Shown piece by piece: positions 6,698 to 8,138 of a stretch of 8,138 nucleotides of DNA (positions are counted from its first letter, which is position 1; every line of letters starts with the position of its first letter). The translations under genes were made by a program, and so were the position numbers. Below the pieces are notes generated by a model, which worked only from the letters and a program-made list of their open reading frames with translations, was not told where the DNA came from and made no database searches. This stretch comes from Candidatus Bipolaricaulota bacterium (GTDB lineage Bacteria > Bipolaricaulota > Bipolaricaulia > UBA7950 > UBA9294), in contig JAUWOJ010000047.1 of assembly GCA_030612175.1 (NCBI GenBank), positions 1-8,138 on the forward strand, in the 5' to 3' direction.

Positions 6698-7725
6698 TGC
6701 AGGAAGTAATCCGTTGTTACTTCTTCGTAGGAAGGACATTGCCATTCGTCATGTCTACCAGCCACCCACAAACGTGCGTTTTCGTATTCCTTTTCGGAAA
6801 GCATCTGTGGTTGTGGAAATTGAGGAATCTCGAAGCTATCCATAATCCCAACCGGAACACTATCTTCTTTCAAACCAGGGAAGAACAGTCTAAGCGCCTC
6901 GCTAGTCCCCATACTGACCACTTCCTCTCGGCTCGATCCGTTAAGCATTCTCACTGCTTCACGATATGCCCCGTAGAAACGTTCGACAAGCTCTGTTTTT
7001 TCCTCAATGACGGCACGTCGGAAAACGATAATGCTGGGTAGAAGGTCAATACCATCAAAATCAGACAAATTCACAAGAGACATGTTTGCGCTAGCTGGCA
7101 GCAAGTTATTAAGGTAAGTAATGTACGGTTCAGGCAGAACAGCCGCATAGACAGAGCCCATGGAAAGAAACGCTGCCAGCTGAACCATGTCATTCCAGTA
7201 AGAGTAGTACTTATCTGAATCAACTGGGTAGCCAAGGCTAGCGAGAAGCATATCCATGTGGTACTCAATATCGCTTGACTCGAGAATAGCGATTGACTTG
7301 AGATCGCTTCCCCGTTGTGTGCGTGCAAGGAGATCGCCTACTGAATCTATGTCAAAATAGCTTTGGGAGAGAAGGGCAAGGCTTCCCGTCCCTTCACTTC
7401 GGTAGGCGGTGCTAGTAATCACGATGTCGGCTCCAATGGATACCAGCATGATGGCAAGCGTTACATCACAAACCATTCCATCGATGTCTCCAGCGTAGAT
7501 GGCCAAGTTACGCGCTTCATTATCACGCAACCCAACAAGATCAACCGCCAAGCCATACTCTTCGAACAACTCCCACTCTTCAGCAAGGGCGACCGGAAGA
7601 GAGCCCATCCCCGGAGGAAGGCTAATACGAAGTTGAGGAAGATCAGCGCCCAAGGCACATGAGAAAAACGCCGCAAGAACAGCAAGAGTCGCCGCAAACC
7701 TTATTTGGTGACGAATAGAGAACAT
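6694..7725 (-). CDS. ABC transporter substrate-binding protein, NMT1/SsuA-like
   Basis: A 343-residue exported binding protein, first gene of the importer operon. Residues 1-27 form a signal peptide: Arg/His-containing start, then hydrophobic AATLAVLAAFF. Cleavage is probably after ALG or ALGA, near residue 26. C23 in FFSC is an imperfect lipobox, so membrane anchoring as a lipoprotein is possible. The mature part follows the two-lobe periplasmic fold of the NitT/TauT group: a family-like SLPVALAEEWELFEEYGLAVDLV region, an AGDIDGM segment near 78-84, and a later MGSVYAAVLPEPYITYL segment. The HMP-synthase cysteine motif of fungal THI5 is absent, so it is a binder, not that enzyme. The ATG at 7725 has a strong GGGAGG, only about 3 nt away, shorter than ideal. 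Substrate unknown. Confidence 0.88.
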   Translation of the reverse strand: MFSIRHQIRFAATLAVLAAFFSCALGADLPQLRISLPPGMGSLPVALAEEWELFEEYGLAVDLVGLRDNEARNLAIYAGDIDGMVCDVTLAIMLVSIGADIVITSTAYRSEGTGSLALLSQSYFDIDSVGDLLARTQRGSDLKSIAILESSDIEYHMDMLLASLGYPVDSDKYYSYWNDMVQLAAFLSMGSVYAAVLPEPYITYLNNLLPASANMSLVNLSDFDGIDLLPSIIVFRRAVIEEKTELVERFYGAYREAVRMLNGSSREEVVSMGTSEALRLFFPGLKEDSVPVGIMDSFEIPQFPQPQMLSEKEYENARLWVAGRHDEWQCPSYEEVTTDYFLQ

Positions 7726-7745
7726 GTACCTCCCTTCTCAATCAA

Positions 7746-7763
7746 TGCTAGCACCAATCGATT
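7746..7763. promoter_or_regulatory. Two adjacent 8-bp palindromes in the importer leader
   Basis: TGCTAGCA (7746-7753) and AATCGATT (7756-7763) are perfect palindromes 2 bp apart, between the P1 start point and the binding-protein start codon. The position suits an operator for a dimeric repressor. Palindromes of 8 bp are not rare by chance, so this is a suggestion only. Confidence 0.3.
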
Positions 7764-7790
7764 CTATACCCTAGCGCCATATTATAACAA
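7763..7790 (-). promoter_or_regulatory. Alternative promoter P2 for the importer operon
   Basis: Minus strand TTGTTA (7790-7785, 4 of 6 matches to the -35), 16 nt spacer, then TATAGA (7768-7763, 4 of 6). It overlaps P1, sharing bases with the P1 -10, so the two could not be occupied together. It is weaker by sequence than P1. Confidence 0.35.
7781..7789 (-). promoter_or_regulatory. Extended -10 promoter P1 for the importer-nadK operon
   Basis: The minus strand carries TGTTATAAT: a perfect TATAAT (7786-7781) with the TGn extension. Extended -10 promoters tolerate a poor -35, and none is seen 16-18 nt upstream. Transcription would start near 7774, giving a leader of about 49 nt. Confidence 0.6.
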
Positions 7791-7795
7791 ATGCC

Positions 7796-7824
7796 TTGCC
7801 TTCATCACCCAGCTGTGCTATACT
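7796..7824 (+). promoter_or_regulatory. Promoter for the 31-residue peptide gene
   Basis: TTGCCT (7796-7801, 4 of 6 matches), an exact 17-nt spacer, then TATACT (7819-7824, 5 of 6) preceded by the TGn extension (TGC). This is the best complete promoter in the window. Transcription would begin near 7831, about 19 nt before the start codon. It is back-to-back with P1 and shares its upstream region. Confidence 0.7.
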
Positions 7825-7837
7825 AACAATTCATAAG

Positions 7838-7845
7838 AGGAGGTG
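7838..7845 (+). promoter_or_regulatory. Near-perfect Shine-Dalgarno of the small peptide gene
   Basis: AGGAGGTG, with the GGAGG core 6 nt before the ATG at 7850. This is about as strong a match to the 16S rRNA tail as occurs, and it is the main evidence that the small reading frame is translated. Confidence 0.8.
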
Positions 7846-7849
7846 TCTG

Positions 7850-7945
7850 ATGACGTTGACATTAGCAACCTACTTAGTTCTTGGTTTCTTCTGGACCTTC
7901 TGGATATTTGCATTTTCTGGTTGCTGGAGCGGTTGGTGCGGGTAG
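7850..7945 (+). CDS. 31-residue Trp/Phe-rich membrane peptide (unrecognised)
   Basis: A short reading frame from ATG 7850 to TAG 7943-7945. I do not recognise a family. It reads MTLTLATYLVLGFFWTFWIF followed by AFSGCWSGWCG. It has no Asp, Glu, Lys, Arg or His, four Trp (15, 18, 26, 29) and six Phe. One hydrophobic span (about 4-23) leads to a Gly/Ser/Cys tail with C25 and C30. It would be a single-pass inner-membrane peptide, unless it is a leader peptide whose translation matters more than its product. Support comes from the promoter at a standard distance, the excellent Shine-Dalgarno, and a terminator-like hairpin downstream. It lies divergent from the importer operon and 42 nt ahead of a lipoprotein gene. 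Too short for homology to prove or exclude. Confidence 0.68.
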   Translation: MTLTLATYLVLGFFWTFWIFAFSGCWSGWCG

Positions 7946-7950
7946 ACCCC

Positions 7951-7971
7951 CTAAGAACATTGTCTAAGAAC
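7951..7971 (+). repeat. 8-bp direct repeat, 13-nt period
   Basis: CTAAGAAC occurs at 7951-7958 and again at 7964-7971, in the 42-nt gap between the peptide stop and the lipoprotein start. The spacing is a little over one helical turn. Confidence 0.6.
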
Positions 7972-7987
7972 TGATCATAAAGGATTC

Positions 7988-8138
7988 ATGTTGATGAGTC
8001 TACGCTTCTGGAAGCGAGGAGAGGTTGTTTGCCTCCTCGCTTTTGTTATTGTCGCTTTAGTTGCTATCACCAGTTGCGGGCAGGGTGGTATTCAAACTGG
8101 ACTTGATGGCGACCTTTCCGCACAGCTATCTGTCCAAG
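7988..8138 (+). CDS. Putative lipoprotein, N-terminal part (runs off right edge)
   Basis: An open frame of 50 codons with no stop before the edge. It begins MLMSLRFWKRGEVVCLLAFV and continues to a lipobox, I-T-S-C with the cysteine near residue 34. This gives a textbook type II signal: a positive n-region (R6, K9, R10), a hydrophobic stretch of about 16 residues, then the cysteine that would be lipidated. After it comes GQGGIQTGLDGDLSAQLSVQ, too short to name a family. The start is either the ATG at 7988 (AAGGA only 3 nt upstream) or the one at 7994, for which the same AAGGA is about 9 nt away. The second looks better spaced. A terminator-like hairpin lies within its first 20 codons. Probably cotranscribed with the 31-residue peptide. 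Confidence 0.7.
   Translation, partial: MLMSLRFWKRGEVVCLLAFVIVALVAITSCGQGGIQTGLDGDLSAQLSVQ
8003..8016 (+). promoter_or_regulatory. Alternative hairpin competing with the terminator stem
   Basis: CGCTT (8003-8007) can pair with AAGCG (8012-8016) around a CTGG tetraloop. The AAGCG arm is also the 5' base of the terminator-like stem, where its partner is a second CGCTT at 8038-8042. The two folds exclude each other. Confidence 0.4.
8012..8050 (+). terminator. Terminator-like hairpin inside the lipoprotein 5' coding region
   Basis: AAGCGAGGAG (8012-8021) and CTCCTCGCTT (8033-8042) are perfect 10-bp complements with an 11-nt loop. TTGTTATT follows, making a T-rich tail from 8041. The form is that of a Rho-independent terminator, though the tract is interrupted by G and A. 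It could end the small-peptide transcript or act conditionally. Confidence 0.5.

Noticed and set aside
6698..6745. 16-residue N-terminal extension of the importer ATPase
   Set aside because: It would overlap the binding-protein gene by 52 nt and does not resemble ATPase N-termini; the ATGA-coupled start at 6697 fits the pattern of the window.
7726..7850. TPP or other riboswitch ahead of the importer operon
   Set aside because: The predicted leader is only about 49 nt and lacks the conserved TPP-aptamer elements.
1..8138. Mobile elements, CRISPR arrays, tRNA or rRNA genes, reassigned stop codons
   Set aside because: No transposase motifs, terminal repeats, regularly spaced repeats or RNA-gene signatures seen. 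TGA, TAG and TAA all act as stops at well-supported gene ends.

Overview
The window is from a bacterial chromosome with roughly balanced base composition, dense gene packing and strong Shine-Dalgarno sites. TGA is used as a stop, so the code is the standard bacterial one. Nearly all genes lie on the minus strand in two head-to-tail runs. The core genes (dnaG, nadK, gapA, pdxST, comF) are widespread, so they do not fix a phylum. The order pdxS-pdxT-gapA-comF-metallohydrolase-dnaG is not one I can assign to a familiar model organism. An uncultivated or poorly sampled lineage is possible but unproven. There are no tRNAs, rRNAs, CRISPR repeats or insertion sequences.

Region 1 (1-4125, minus strand, read right to left) starts with pdxS and pdxT, the two subunits of the glutamine-dependent pyridoxal 5'-phosphate synthase. 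It continues with gapA (glyceraldehyde-3-phosphate dehydrogenase), a ComF-type phosphoribosyltransferase, a glyoxalase II-like metallo-hydrolase, and the zinc-finger end of dnaG primase, which runs off the left edge. Junctions are overlapping, abutting or 17 nt wide, so this looks like one operon. PdxS and GAPDH both use glyceraldehyde 3-phosphate, which gives the first three genes a common metabolic node.

Region 2 (4126-4349) is a gene-free spacer with a plausible promoter for pdxS and a weak terminator-like hairpin for the upstream operon.

Region 3 (4350-7725, minus strand) is a three-gene ABC importer (substrate-binding protein, ATPase, permease of the NitT/TauT/SsuC type) followed by nadK. 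The importer genes overlap by ATGA junctions, and nadK follows the permease after 42 nt. The substrate cannot be read from the sequence.

Region 4 (7726-8138) is the most unusual part. Two extended -10 promoters point in opposite directions and interleave between the importer operon and a plus-strand unit. The plus-strand unit has a near-perfect Shine-Dalgarno and a 31-residue, entirely uncharged, Trp/Phe-rich membrane peptide ending in a CWSGWCG tail. After it come a short direct repeat and a lipoprotein gene that runs off the right edge. The first codons of that lipoprotein gene can fold either into a small hairpin or into a terminator-like hairpin sharing the same arm. This is the architecture of an attenuator and is the best candidate here for something undescribed.
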